From the NCBI GenBank assembly GCA_027483945.1, contig JAIXTM010000004.1:1-33912 (forward strand): 33,912 bases of DNA, given 5' to 3'. The DNA comes from Hyphomicrobiales bacterium (GTDB lineage Bacteria; Pseudomonadota; Alphaproteobacteria; Rhizobiales; Beijerinckiaceae). Shown here piece after piece: positions 1 to 9,030 of the stretch. The notes under the pieces are model-generated. The model was not told the origin of the DNA and ran no database searches. It saw only the letters and a program-made list of their open reading frames with translations. Within the stretch, counting starts at the first letter, position 1. Each line of letters begins with the position of its first letter. The position numbers and the translations under genes were made by a program.

Positions 1-471
1 CAGACGAACCTTCTCGCGCTCAACGCCACGATCGAGGCCGCCCGCGCCGGCGAGGCCGGGCGGGGCTTCGCCGTCGTCGCCTCCGAGGTGAAGGCGCTCG
101 CCTCGCAGACGGCGCGCGCCACTGAGGACATCCGTGGCCACATCTCCCGCATGCAGAACGCCGCGGCCGGCGCGGTCGGCGCCATCGGCGGCATCTCCAA
201 GACGATCGAGGTCATCGATTCCATGACCATGTCGATCGCCGGCGCCATGGAGCAGCAGAACGCCGCCACCCAGGAGATCGCGCGCTGCATCGCCACCGCC
301 GCCTCCTCCTCCAGCGAACTGGAGCATTCGGTGGCGACGGTCCGGGCCTCCGCGAGCCAGACCGCCGACCTCTCCGGCGAGATCGACCGGGCTGCCGAGC
401 ACCTGATGGCGGAGGCCGCCCGCCTGCGCGGCGAGGTGGAGCGCGCCCTGGACACGCTGCGCGCCGCCTGA
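1..471 (+). CDS. Methyl-accepting chemotaxis protein, C-terminal fragment (5' truncated by window edge)
   Basis: The reading frame is open from base 1 and ends at TGA 469-471. The first visible residues ([18 protein letters not shown]) are the highly conserved hairpin tip of the MCP cytoplasmic signalling domain, which contacts CheA and CheW. They are followed by the conserved [15 protein letters not shown] segment and the descending, Ala-rich coiled coil that ends in a plain C-terminus (LDTLRAA). No CheR/CheB-binding pentapeptide (NWETF-like) is seen at the end. The sensor and any membrane segments lie outside the window, so ligand and location are unknown. An ATG at 88 is internal to the domain and is not the start. 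It is upstream of ileS and co-oriented, but a 265-bp gap separates them, so an operon is unlikely. Confidence 0.93.
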   Translation, partial: QTNLLALNATIEAARAGEAGRGFAVVASEVKALASQTARATEDIRGHISRMQNAAAGAVGAIGGISKTIEVIDSMTMSIAGAMEQQNAATQEIARCIATAASSSSELEHSVATVRASASQTADLSGEIDRAAEHLMAEAARLRGEVERALDTLRAA

Positions 472-503
472 CGGCACCCCATCGTTTTCGTGACGCGGGC
501 AGG

Positions 504-532
504 CTTCCGCAAGCTTTGCGCCGCTGCTAAAG
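504..532 (+). promoter_or_regulatory. Possible housekeeping promoter upstream of ileS
   Basis: CTTCCG (504-509), a 17-base spacer and CTAAAG (527-532) loosely resemble the alphaproteobacterial sigma-70 pattern CTTGAC-N17-CTATAT. It lies in the 250-base gap after the receptor gene, where an ileS-lspA promoter would be expected. The match is weak and position is the main support. Confidence 0.22.
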
Positions 533-539
533 AACGCCC

Positions 540-590
540 ATGACGGCCCGCTTCTCCATCCGGCGAATTAAGGGCCCGGCCATCGTCTGA
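540..590 (+). promoter_or_regulatory. Possible short leader peptide ORF with three Ile codons upstream of ileS
   Basis: ATG at 540 opens a 16-codon frame (MTARFSIRRIKGPAIV) that stops at TGA 588-590. Three of 16 residues are Ile (ATC 558, ATT 567, ATC 582). ATT is uncommon in this window. The ORF starts just downstream of the promoter-like element at 504-532. A purine stretch (AAAGAA, 529-534) could act as a weak ribosome binding site. A leader peptide that senses charged tRNA-Ile would suit an ileS gene, but the ORF is short, the Shine-Dalgarno is poor and I did not identify a clear terminator/antiterminator pair. It may be chance. Confidence 0.2.
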
Positions 591-736
591 GCGCCAGCGG
601 CGGAACGCCTCAAGGCCCTCGCGACGGCCGGGACGACGTGCCGTGCCTGCCGCAAGGCTGAGCATCCCTTTCACCTGAAGCCGCCGCAGCGCCGACATCA
701 GATGCGCGCCGCCAAGGCCTGATGCTGACAAGACCG

Positions 737-3691
737 ATGACCGACGCACAAGATTATTCCAAGACGCTGTTCCTGCCGCAGACCGAGTTCCCGATGCGCG
801 CCGGCCTGCCCGAACGCGAACCGCTCCTGCTGGAGCGCTGGGCGCAGACCGGGCTCTATGGCCGCATCCGCGAGGGTGCAAAGGGCCGCCCCCGCTTCGT
901 GCTCCATGACGGCCCGCCCTATGCCAACGGCAACATCCATATCGGCCACGCGCTCAACAAGATCCTCAAGGACATGGTCGTGCGCTCGCAGGGCATGCTG
1001 GGCTTCGATTCCAGCTACGTGCCCGGCTGGGACTGCCATGGCCTGCCGATCGAGTGGAAGATCGAGGAGGAGTACCGCGCCAAGGGCCTGAATAAGGACG
1101 AGGTCGCCAAGAACGATTTCCGCCGCCAGTGCCGGGCCTTCGCCGAGAAGTGGATCGACGTCCAGCGCGAGGAGTTCAAGCGGCTCGGCGTCGAGGGCGA
1201 GTGGGACAATCCTTACACGACCATGGCCTATCCGGCCGAGGCGCAGATCGCCCGCGAAATCATGGCCTTCGCCACGACCGGCCAGCTCTATCGCGGCTCC
1301 AAGCCCGTCATGTGGTCGGTGGTGGAGAGGACCGCGCTCGCCGAGGCGGAGGTGGAGTACCACGAGCACGTCTCGACGACGATCTTCGTGAAGTTCCCGG
1401 TCAAGGGGGCGTCCCCGTTCGCTGGCGCCTCCGTCGTCATCTGGACGACGACGCCCTGGACCATCCCGGGCAACCGCGCCATCGCCTATGGCGAAAAGAT
1501 CGCCTACGGCCTCTACCGCGTCGATGCCGCGCCCGAGGGCAATTGGCTGAAGGTCGGCGAGACGCTGCTCCTCGCCAAGGCCCTGGCGCCGGTCGTGATG
1601 AAGGCCGCCAAGATCGAGGAGGGCGCCTTCTCGCTCGTCCGCGACATCGATCCGGCGCGCGATCTCGCCGGGCTCACCTGCGAGCACCCGCTCGCCGGCG
1701 CCGATCCCTATTACGGCTTCGAGGGCCGCGGCGTGCCGCTCCTCGCCGGCGACTTCGTCACCGACGACGCCGGCACGGGCTTCGTGCACATCGCGCCCGG
1801 CCACGGCGCGGACGACTACAATCTCTGGATCGCCAACCAGCGGCGCCTGAGCCTGCCGGACGTGCCCCACACGGTGCAGCCGGACGGCGCCTATTTCCCG
1901 CATGTGCCGCTCTTTGCCGGCGCCCGCGTCTACGACGACAAGGGCAAGGAGGGCGACGCGAACGGACGGGTCATCGCCGCGCTGGTCGAGGCCGGCATGC
2001 TGGTGTCGCGCGGCAGGCTGCGCCACCAATACCCGCATTCCTGGCGCTCGAAGGCGCCGCTCATCTTCCGCAACACGCCGCAATGGTTCATCGCCATGGA
2101 CAGGGCGGTGCCATCCCTCGGCAACCGCACCCTCCGCGATGTCGCCCTCGGCGCCATCCGCGATACGCGCTGGGTCCCGGCGGCGGGCGAGAACCGCATC
2201 AACGGCATGATCGAGAACCGGCCTGACTGGGTCGTGTCGCGCCAGCGTGCCTGGGGCGTGCCGATCACGGTCTTCGTCAACCGCGAGACCGGCGAGATCC
2301 TGAAGGACGAGGTGGTGAACGCCCGCATCGCCCAGGCCTTCGAGGCCGAGGGCGCCGATGCCTGGTTCGCCGACCGCGACGGCTCGCGCTTCCTCAAGCC
2401 GCAATACGATCCGGCGGCCTACGAGAAGGTCGACGACATCCTCGACGTCTGGTTCGATTCCGGCTCCACCCATGCCTTCACGCTGGAGGACACCGAGCAC
2501 TTCCCGACCTTCGAGGGCCTGAAGCGCAAGGTCGATGGCGGCGCCGACACCGTCATGTACCTGGAAGGCTCCGACCAGCATCGCGGCTGGTTCCATTCCT
2601 CGCTGCTGGAAAGCTGCGGCACGCGCGGCCGCGCGCCCTACGACACCGTCCTCACCCACGGCTTCGTCCTGGACGAGAAGGGCGAGAAGATGTCGAAGTC
2701 CAAGGGCAACGTGGTGGCGCCCCAGGACGTCATCGCCAAGTCCGGCGCCGACATCCTGCGCCTGTGGGTCGCCGCGTCCGACTATTCCGACGACCTGCGC
2801 ATCGGCCCGGAAATCCTGAAGACCTTCGTCGAGACCTACCGCAAGCTGCGCAACACCCTGCGCTGGATGCTGGGCTCGCTCGCCCATCACGATCCGAAGG
2901 CGAATGTCGGCGTCGAAGCCATGGAGGAGGTCGACCGGCTCATCCTCCACCGGCTCGCCGAGATGGACGGCGTCATCCGCCAGGCGTATGCGGATTTCGA
3001 CTACAAGAAGATCGTCGCGACGGTCCTCCAGTTCACCTCCGCTGACCTCTCCGCCTTCTATTTCGACCTGCGCAAGGACGCGCTCTATTGCGATCCCGTT
3101 TCCAGCGCCAAGCGGCGCGGGGCGCTGGAGGCGATCGACCACGCCTTCCGCGCGCTGGCGCTCTGGCTCGCGCCGATCCTGCCCTTCACCGCCGAAGAGG
3201 CCTGGCTCGAGCGCTATCCGGCGCTGAAGGAATCCGGCGGCTCGATCCATGCCGAACTCCTGCCGGATATCCCGGCCTCCTGGCGCGACGACGCGCTGGC
3301 GGAGAAATGGGCGAAGATCCGCAAGGTCCGCCGCGTCGTCACCGGCGCGCTGGAGATCGAGCGCGCCGCCAAGCGCATCGGCGCTTCGCTGGAGGCGGCA
3401 CCCGTCGTCCACATCGCCGATGCGGACCTGCGGGCGGCCTTGGACGGCGTCGACTTTGCTGAGGTCTGCATCACCTCCGCCATCGACATCGTGGCCGGCG
3501 AAGGCCCGGCCGACGCCTTCAGGCTGGAGGACGTGGCGGGCGTCGCCGTCGTGCCCCGCGTGGCGCCCGGCGTGAAATGCGCGCGGTCGTGGAAATATTT
3601 CGATCCCGCCACCGCGGAACCGGATTTCCCCGACATCACCCCGCGCGATGCCGCCGCGATGCGTGAGTGGCGGGCGGCCGAGGCCGCATGA
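737..3691 (+). CDS. ileS: Isoleucine--tRNA ligase
   Basis: Class I aminoacyl-tRNA synthetase that charges tRNA-Ile in the cytoplasm, about 984 aa. The HIGH signature is intact (HIGH at residues 68-71, in [11 protein letters not shown]), followed by the [13 protein letters not shown] block typical of IleS. The editing (CP1) domain shows [11 protein letters not shown]. The KMSKS loop is at residues 651-655. The C-terminal region is unusual: the usual four-cysteine zinc site is reduced to one Cys (KCARSWKYF), with the positions of the second Cys pair occupied by T and D. I chose ATG 737 ([10 protein letters not shown]) because IleS proteins commonly begin close to this motif; ATG 722 would add five residues. 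The TGA stop overlaps the lspA start by four bases, so the two are very likely co-transcribed and translationally coupled. Confidence 0.97.
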   Translation: MTDAQDYSKTLFLPQTEFPMRAGLPEREPLLLERWAQTGLYGRIREGAKGRPRFVLHDGPPYANGNIHIGHALNKILKDMVVRSQGMLGFDSSYVPGWDCHGLPIEWKIEEEYRAKGLNKDEVAKNDFRRQCRAFAEKWIDVQREEFKRLGVEGEWDNPYTTMAYPAEAQIAREIMAFATTGQLYRGSKPVMWSVVERTALAEAEVEYHEHVSTTIFVKFPVKGASPFAGASVVIWTTTPWTIPGNRAIAYGEKIAYGLYRVDAAPEGNWLKVGETLLLAKALAPVVMKAAKIEEGAFSLVRDIDPARDLAGLTCEHPLAGADPYYGFEGRGVPLLAGDFVTDDAGTGFVHIAPGHGADDYNLWIANQRRLSLPDVPHTVQPDGAYFPHVPLFAGARVYDDKGKEGDANGRVIAALVEAGMLVSRGRLRHQYPHSWRSKAPLIFRNTPQWFIAMDRAVPSLGNRTLRDVALGAIRDTRWVPAAGENRINGMIENRPDWVVSRQRAWGVPITVFVNRETGEILKDEVVNARIAQAFEAEGADAWFADRDGSRFLKPQYDPAAYEKVDDILDVWFDSGSTHAFTLEDTEHFPTFEGLKRKVDGGADTVMYLEGSDQHRGWFHSSLLESCGTRGRAPYDTVLTHGFVLDEKGEKMSKSKGNVVAPQDVIAKSGADILRLWVAASDYSDDLRIGPEILKTFVETYRKLRNTLRWMLGSLAHHDPKANVGVEAMEEVDRLILHRLAEMDGVIRQAYADFDYKKIVATVLQFTSADLSAFYFDLRKDALYCDPVSSAKRRGALEAIDHAFRALALWLAPILPFTAEEAWLERYPALKESGGSIHAELLPDIPASWRDDALAEKWAKIRKVRRVVTGALEIERAAKRIGASLEAAPVVHIADADLRAALDGVDFAEVCITSAIDIVAGEGPADAFRLEDVAGVAVVPRVAPGVKCARSWKYFDPATAEPDFPDITPRDAAAMREWRAAEAA

Positions 3692-4200
3692 GCGTGGTCC
3701 CTGCCGCCGCCCGGTCCCGCGCCCCCGGGCGCCTCGGCCTCGCCGTGGCGCTCGCGGTGCTGCTGGCCGACCAGGCTTCCAAGCTCTGGCTGATGTTCGT
3801 CTACGACCTGCCGCTGCGGGCCCCCGTGGCCGTCGCCCCGTTCATGGACCTGACGGTCGTGTGGAACCGGGGCATCAGCTATGGCCTGTTCCAGCAGGAG
3901 GGCGATCTTGGCCGGTGGATCCTCGTCGTCCTGTCGATCGCCGCCGCCATCGGGCTCGGCGTCTGGGCGTGGCGCGCGGAGCGCCGTTTCCTGGCGGTGA
4001 GCCTCGGGCTGATCGTCGGCGGTGCGGTCGGCAACGCCATCGACCGGGCCGCCTATGGCGCGGTCTTCGACTTCGTGCATCTGCACTGGGGCACGTTCAG
4101 CTGGTACGTCTTCAACGTCGCCGATGCCGCCATCGTTGCGGGCGTCGCCGGCCTTCTGTATGACTCCCTCGTCTTCGACCGGCGGACCCGGGCTGATTGA
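3688..4200 (+). CDS. lspA: Lipoprotein signal peptidase (signal peptidase II)
   Basis: Inner-membrane aspartyl peptidase that removes signal peptides from prolipoproteins after diacylglyceryl transfer; 170 aa, normal for the family. Four hydrophobic segments are visible. The two catalytic aspartates lie in the standard motifs: Asp119 in GNAIDR and Asp146 in [18 protein letters not shown] corresponds to the conserved N-x-G-x-x-F-x-L region (usually WNTGAAFG). The ATG overlaps the ileS stop (ATGA), and ileS-lspA is a widely conserved pair. The following gene (4294) encodes a periplasmic protein with a BamF-like motif, consistent with an envelope-biogenesis context. Confidence 0.96.
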   Translation: MSVVPAAARSRAPGRLGLAVALAVLLADQASKLWLMFVYDLPLRAPVAVAPFMDLTVVWNRGISYGLFQQEGDLGRWILVVLSIAAAIGLGVWAWRAERRFLAVSLGLIVGGAVGNAIDRAAYGAVFDFVHLHWGTFSWYVFNVADAAIVAGVAGLLYDSLVFDRRTRAD

Positions 4201-4293
4201 CGCGCCCGGAAGCGGGCCGTCCGCCCCGAAATCGCCGCGAAGACGGGGCAAGGCGGACCATCGACAGCCGCCGCTCAACTCAAGAGACCGGAC

Positions 4294-4947
4294 ATGCGTG
4301 AACCCGTGAAGACCTTCCGCCAGATGCTGCTTGCCGGCGCCGCCCTTGCCGCGATGCTGCCCGCCGGTGCCGCCTCCGCCCAGGAAGGCGTGTTCATGAA
4401 GGACCTACTCGGTTCGCTCGGCTTCATCGAGAAGGACCGCGAGGAGATCATCTATCGCGAGCGTCCTCCGCTCGTCGTCCCGCCGAGCGCGACGCTCCCG
4501 GCCCCGGTCGCCCCGGCCGAGCAGCGCACCGCCGCCTGGCCCAAGGATCCGGACATCGAGGCCAAGCGCCGCGCCGCCGAGGCCGCCCGCGCCCCGCGCG
4601 GCACCGCCGGCCCGCAGCATCCGTCCCAGGGCGGTCGCCTCTCGGTCGACGAGATCCGCCAGGGCCGCCGCATCACCGACACCCGCGCCGATCCGACGGT
4701 CGCCGACATGAACCGCAACAATCCGTACATGAACCCGGAATTGCTGCGGCAGAGCAAGCAGACCGAGGCCGAGAACCTGCTCGCCTATGGTGCCGAGCCG
4801 CAGCGCCGCTACCTGACGGACCCGCCGCGCGGCCTGCGCCTGCCGGCCTCGACCGCGCCGCTCCCCAAGGTCCTGGCGCAGGAAGCGCCGGCCAAGGACC
4901 TGAACGAGTCCAACGAGAAAGAATACGCGGCCGGCATCCGCAACTGA
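4294..4947 (+). CDS. Periplasmic protein with DUF3035/BamF-like motif
   Basis: Predicted 217-aa exported protein. Residues 1-29 form a signal peptide ending in ASA, cleaved before Gln30. A short segment YRERPPLVVPP (54-64) matches the pattern I recall for DUF3035, the BamF subunit of the alphaproteobacterial BAM complex (x-R-x-P-L-x-x-P-P). The rest is Ala/Arg/Pro-rich and probably flexible, with a WPKDPDIEAKRRAAEAAR helix at about 82-100. Unlike BamF there is no cysteine at the cleavage site, or anywhere in the protein, so it cannot be a lipoprotein. It sits between lspA and an M16 peptidase pair, which as I recall is where DUF3035 genes lie in other alphaproteobacteria. The family link rests on one motif plus position; conserved hypothetical is the safe label. 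Confidence 0.75.
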   Translation: MREPVKTFRQMLLAGAALAAMLPAGAASAQEGVFMKDLLGSLGFIEKDREEIIYRERPPLVVPPSATLPAPVAPAEQRTAAWPKDPDIEAKRRAAEAARAPRGTAGPQHPSQGGRLSVDEIRQGRRITDTRADPTVADMNRNNPYMNPELLRQSKQTEAENLLAYGAEPQRRYLTDPPRGLRLPASTAPLPKVLAQEAPAKDLNESNEKEYAAGIRN

Positions 4948-4953
4948 TCTTCC

Positions 4954-4973
4954 GGGCGGCCACGAGGCCGCCC
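4954..4973 (+). terminator. GC-rich intra-operon hairpin
   Basis: A perfect 8-bp stem (GGGCGGCC / GGCCGCCC) with a 4-base loop (ACGA) lies 7 bases after the stop codon of the BamF-like gene and 27 bases before the M16 peptidase start. There is no T-run after it (GTTCC follows), so full termination is doubtful. Partial attenuation or a 3' mRNA stabiliser is also possible. Confidence 0.4.
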
Positions 4974-5000
4974 GTTCCACCTGAACAGCCGGAAGTCCCG

Positions 5001-6311
<1,311 letters not shown>

Positions 6312-6322
6312 AAGAGCCGATC

Positions 6323-7600
6323 ATGGACATGAGCGCCTCCCGACTGTCCCATTCCGGCCGCGTCCAGCGTGTCCTGTCGCCCGGCGGCATCGAGGCCTGG
6401 CTGGTGGAGGAGCATGCCGTCCCGCTCTTCGCGCTGGAATTCTCCTTCCGCGCCGGCTCCGCGCAGGATGCAGCCGGCCGGGCGGGCACCGCCTCGCTCC
6501 TGTCCTCGCTGCTGGACGAGGGCGCTGGCGATCTTGACGCCGCCGCCTTCCAGGAAGCGCTGGCCGACCAGGCGGTGGAACTCTCCTTCCATGCCGGCCG
6601 AGACTGGTTCCAGGGCTCCTTGCGCACGCTGACCCGCAATGCCGGCGAGGCCGTGCGGCTGACGCGCCTCGCGGTGACGCGCGCCCGGCTCGATCCGGAG
6701 GCGGTGGAGCGCGTTCGGGCCGAGACGCTGGCGGGTCTGCGCTACGAGGCCAACGATCCCGACACGCTGGCCTCCCGCCGCTTCTTCGAGCGCGGCTTTG
6801 CCGGCCATCCCTATGCCGCCGCCCCGTCCGGCACCGTGGAGACGGTCGCCGCGATCAGCCGCGACGACCTTGAGTCCTTCCGCACCGGCGCACTGGCCCG
6901 CGACACGCTGGTCGTCACCTGCGTCGGCGCCATCTCGGCCGAGACGCTGGCGACCTATCTCGACGACATCTTCGGCGACCTGCCCGCCACGTCCCGCGTC
7001 ACGCCGACGCCGCAGGCGGCCTTCGCTGGCCTCGGCGAGGTGGATGTCCGCGACCTCGACGTGCCCCAGACCACCTTTGTCTTCGGCGCGCCGGGCCTTG
7101 CCCGCACCGACCCGGACTTCATCGCCGCCGCCGTGGTCAACCACGTTCTGGGCGAGGGCACGTTCACCTCGCGCCTGTGGCAGGAGGTGCGCGAGCGCCG
7201 CGGCCTCGCCTACAGCGTGCGCACCTGGCTGCACCCGCTCCGCCGCGGCCCGCTCTATTACGGCTCGACCTCCACCAAGAACGAGCGCGCCCGCGAGGCG
7301 CTGGACATCATCCGCACCGAGATCGCCCGCATGGCGGCCGAAGGCCCTAGCGAGGCGGAGCTGACCCAGGCCAAGCGCTACATGACCGGCTCCTACGCCC
7401 TGCGCTTCGATACCTCGACCAAGATCGCCGGCGAGCTCATGGGCATCGCCTTCGAGGGCCTGGGCATCGACTATATCGACCGGCGCAACGACCTCGTTAT
7501 GGCGGTCACGCCGGACGATGCGCGCCGTGCCGCCACTCGGGTCTTCGGCGACGGCCGGCTGCTCGTCGCGGCCGCCGGTCGCCCGGTCGGGCTCGCCTGA
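6323..7600 (+). CDS. M16 family peptidase-like protein lacking the zinc motif
   Basis: 425-aa M16-fold protein. Where the partner has HFLEH, this one has GTASLLSSLLDEGAGDLD, so the catalytic His and Glu residues are absent and it should not be a peptidase. The C-terminal substrate-clamping features are retained, including LGEGTFTSRLWQEVRERRGLAYSV (the family's R/Y pair) and YYGSTSTKNERA. Paired active and inactive M16 genes are a known arrangement in bacteria; the inactive subunit contributes to the closed chamber. The start is ATG 6323 with GAAAGAG six bases upstream; ATG 6329 is an alternative. It lies 11 bases after the active subunit and almost certainly in the same transcript. Confidence 0.92.
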   Translation: MDMSASRLSHSGRVQRVLSPGGIEAWLVEEHAVPLFALEFSFRAGSAQDAAGRAGTASLLSSLLDEGAGDLDAAAFQEALADQAVELSFHAGRDWFQGSLRTLTRNAGEAVRLTRLAVTRARLDPEAVERVRAETLAGLRYEANDPDTLASRRFFERGFAGHPYAAAPSGTVETVAAISRDDLESFRTGALARDTLVVTCVGAISAETLATYLDDIFGDLPATSRVTPTPQAAFAGLGEVDVRDLDVPQTTFVFGAPGLARTDPDFIAAAVVNHVLGEGTFTSRLWQEVRERRGLAYSVRTWLHPLRRGPLYYGSTSTKNERAREALDIIRTEIARMAAEGPSEAELTQAKRYMTGSYALRFDTSTKIAGELMGIAFEGLGIDYIDRRNDLVMAVTPDDARRAATRVFGDGRLLVAAAGRPVGLA

Positions 7601-7688
7601 AAGCGGCGCCCGTAGCCCAGTTGAATCTTGCGTTCCGCGGTGCCAAGCCTATGGTCCCGCCGGCCGAACGAAGAGCAAGGAATTCCAG

Positions 7689-9014
7689 ATGGAAATGTCT
7701 TTCACGCAGGACATCGACCGGGTGCATGCGGGGCGCATTGGCGCCACCGGTCTGGCGGACGCCGCCGTGGGCGGCGCTGTCGCGCTGACCGAGAAGGCGC
7801 TGGCCCGGCTGCGCGAGGACGACACGACGGGGCGCCTGCCGCTCCTCGCGATGCCCGCAGAGACCGGCGATCTCGACGCCATCCGCGCGGCCGCGCGGCG
7901 CCTGACGGACGGGGCGACCGATGTCGTATTCCTCGGCACCGGCGGCTCGAGCCTCGGCGCGCAGACGCTCGCCCAGCTCGCCGGCCATGCCGTGCCGGGC
8001 CTGTCGCGCTTCATGAAGGGTCCACGGGTCCATTTCCTCGACAATCTCGATCCGCTGACCTTCGAGGCCCTCCTGAAGGAGATGCCGCTGAAGACGACGC
8101 GCTTTGCCGCCATTTCCAAGTCCGGCGGCACCGGCGAGACGCTGATGCAGTCCATGGCGGTCATCGCCGCCCTCGAGTCCGCCGGCGTCGAGATCGGTTC
8201 GGCCATGGTCGGCCTCTCGGAGCCGCAGAAGGACGGCGCCAAGCGCAACGCCCTGCGCGGCCTCCTCGAACCCTACGGCGTGCCTTTCCTGGAGCACCAT
8301 ACCGGCATCGGCGGGCGCTTCTCGGTCCTGACCAATGTCGGTCTGCTCCCGGCCGCGGTGCTGGGCCTCGATATCGCGGCGATCCGCGCCGGCGCCGGCG
8401 AGGCCATGGCGAGCCTCCGCGCCGGTCGCCCCGTGGCGGAGACGCCGGCGGCGCTCGGCGCCGCGATCAACGTCGCGGCCGCCCAATCGGGCAAGCCGGT
8501 CGCCGTCATGATGGGCTACGCCGACAAGCTGGAGCGGCTCGCCAAGTGGTGGGTCCAGCTCTGGGCCGAGAGTCTCGGCAAGAACGGCAACGGCACCCAG
8601 CCGGTCGGCGCGCTCGGCCCGGTGGACCAGCACAGCCAGGTCCAGCTGTATCTCGGCGGCCCGAAGGACAAGCTCTTCACCGTCATCACGACCGGCGTCG
8701 CCGGCAAGGGCCCGCGCATCGAGCCGAAACTCGCGGCGGCGGGCGGCGAGCCCGATTTCGGCAACCGCACGATCGGCGATCTCGTGGCCGCCCAGGGCCG
8801 GGCCACCGCCGACACGCTGGCCCGTAACGGCTGCGCCACGCGGCTCATCCACGTGCCGGAACTGAACGAGCGCGCTCTCGGCTCGCTCCTCATGCATTTC
8901 ATGCTGGAGACGATCCTCGCCGGCTACGCCATCGGCATCGACCCCTACGACCAGCCTGCGGTGGAAGAGGGGAAGATCCTGGCCAAGAAGTATCTGGCCG
9001 AATCGCAGGGCTGA
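7689..9014 (+). CDS. pgi: Glucose-6-phosphate isomerase
   Basis: Interconverts glucose-6-phosphate and fructose-6-phosphate in the cytoplasm. 441 aa, a short form compared with the roughly 550-aa enterobacterial type. Conserved SIS-domain phosphate-binding segments are visible: FLGTGGSSLGAQTLAQLAG (first SIS domain) and ISKSGGTGETLMQ (the SKSG-T-ET loop). The active-site region GPVDQHSQVQLYLGGPKDK and the C-terminal PYDQPAVEEGKILAKKYL are characteristic of PGI. The start is ATG 7689 (MEMSFTQDI), preceded by AAGGA at suitable spacing. The upstream in-frame sequence to 7518 lies mostly inside the previous gene and is not conserved in character. An 88-base gap separates it from the M16 pair, so it may have its own promoter. 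mutL starts 16 bases after its stop. Confidence 0.96.
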   Translation: MEMSFTQDIDRVHAGRIGATGLADAAVGGAVALTEKALARLREDDTTGRLPLLAMPAETGDLDAIRAAARRLTDGATDVVFLGTGGSSLGAQTLAQLAGHAVPGLSRFMKGPRVHFLDNLDPLTFEALLKEMPLKTTRFAAISKSGGTGETLMQSMAVIAALESAGVEIGSAMVGLSEPQKDGAKRNALRGLLEPYGVPFLEHHTGIGGRFSVLTNVGLLPAAVLGLDIAAIRAGAGEAMASLRAGRPVAETPAALGAAINVAAAQSGKPVAVMMGYADKLERLAKWWVQLWAESLGKNGNGTQPVGALGPVDQHSQVQLYLGGPKDKLFTVITTGVAGKGPRIEPKLAAAGGEPDFGNRTIGDLVAAQGRATADTLARNGCATRLIHVPELNERALGSLLMHFMLETILAGYAIGIDPYDQPAVEEGKILAKKYLAESQG

Positions 9015-9030
9015 CCGCAGAACGGCAGGC

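Noticed and set aside
698-3412. 904-aa open frame on the minus strand opposite ileS
   Set aside because: It is antisense to a complete ileS. Its composition (Arg, Ala, Gly, His, Asp rich) is what GC-rich codon bias produces in the opposite frame, and it has no recognisable domain.
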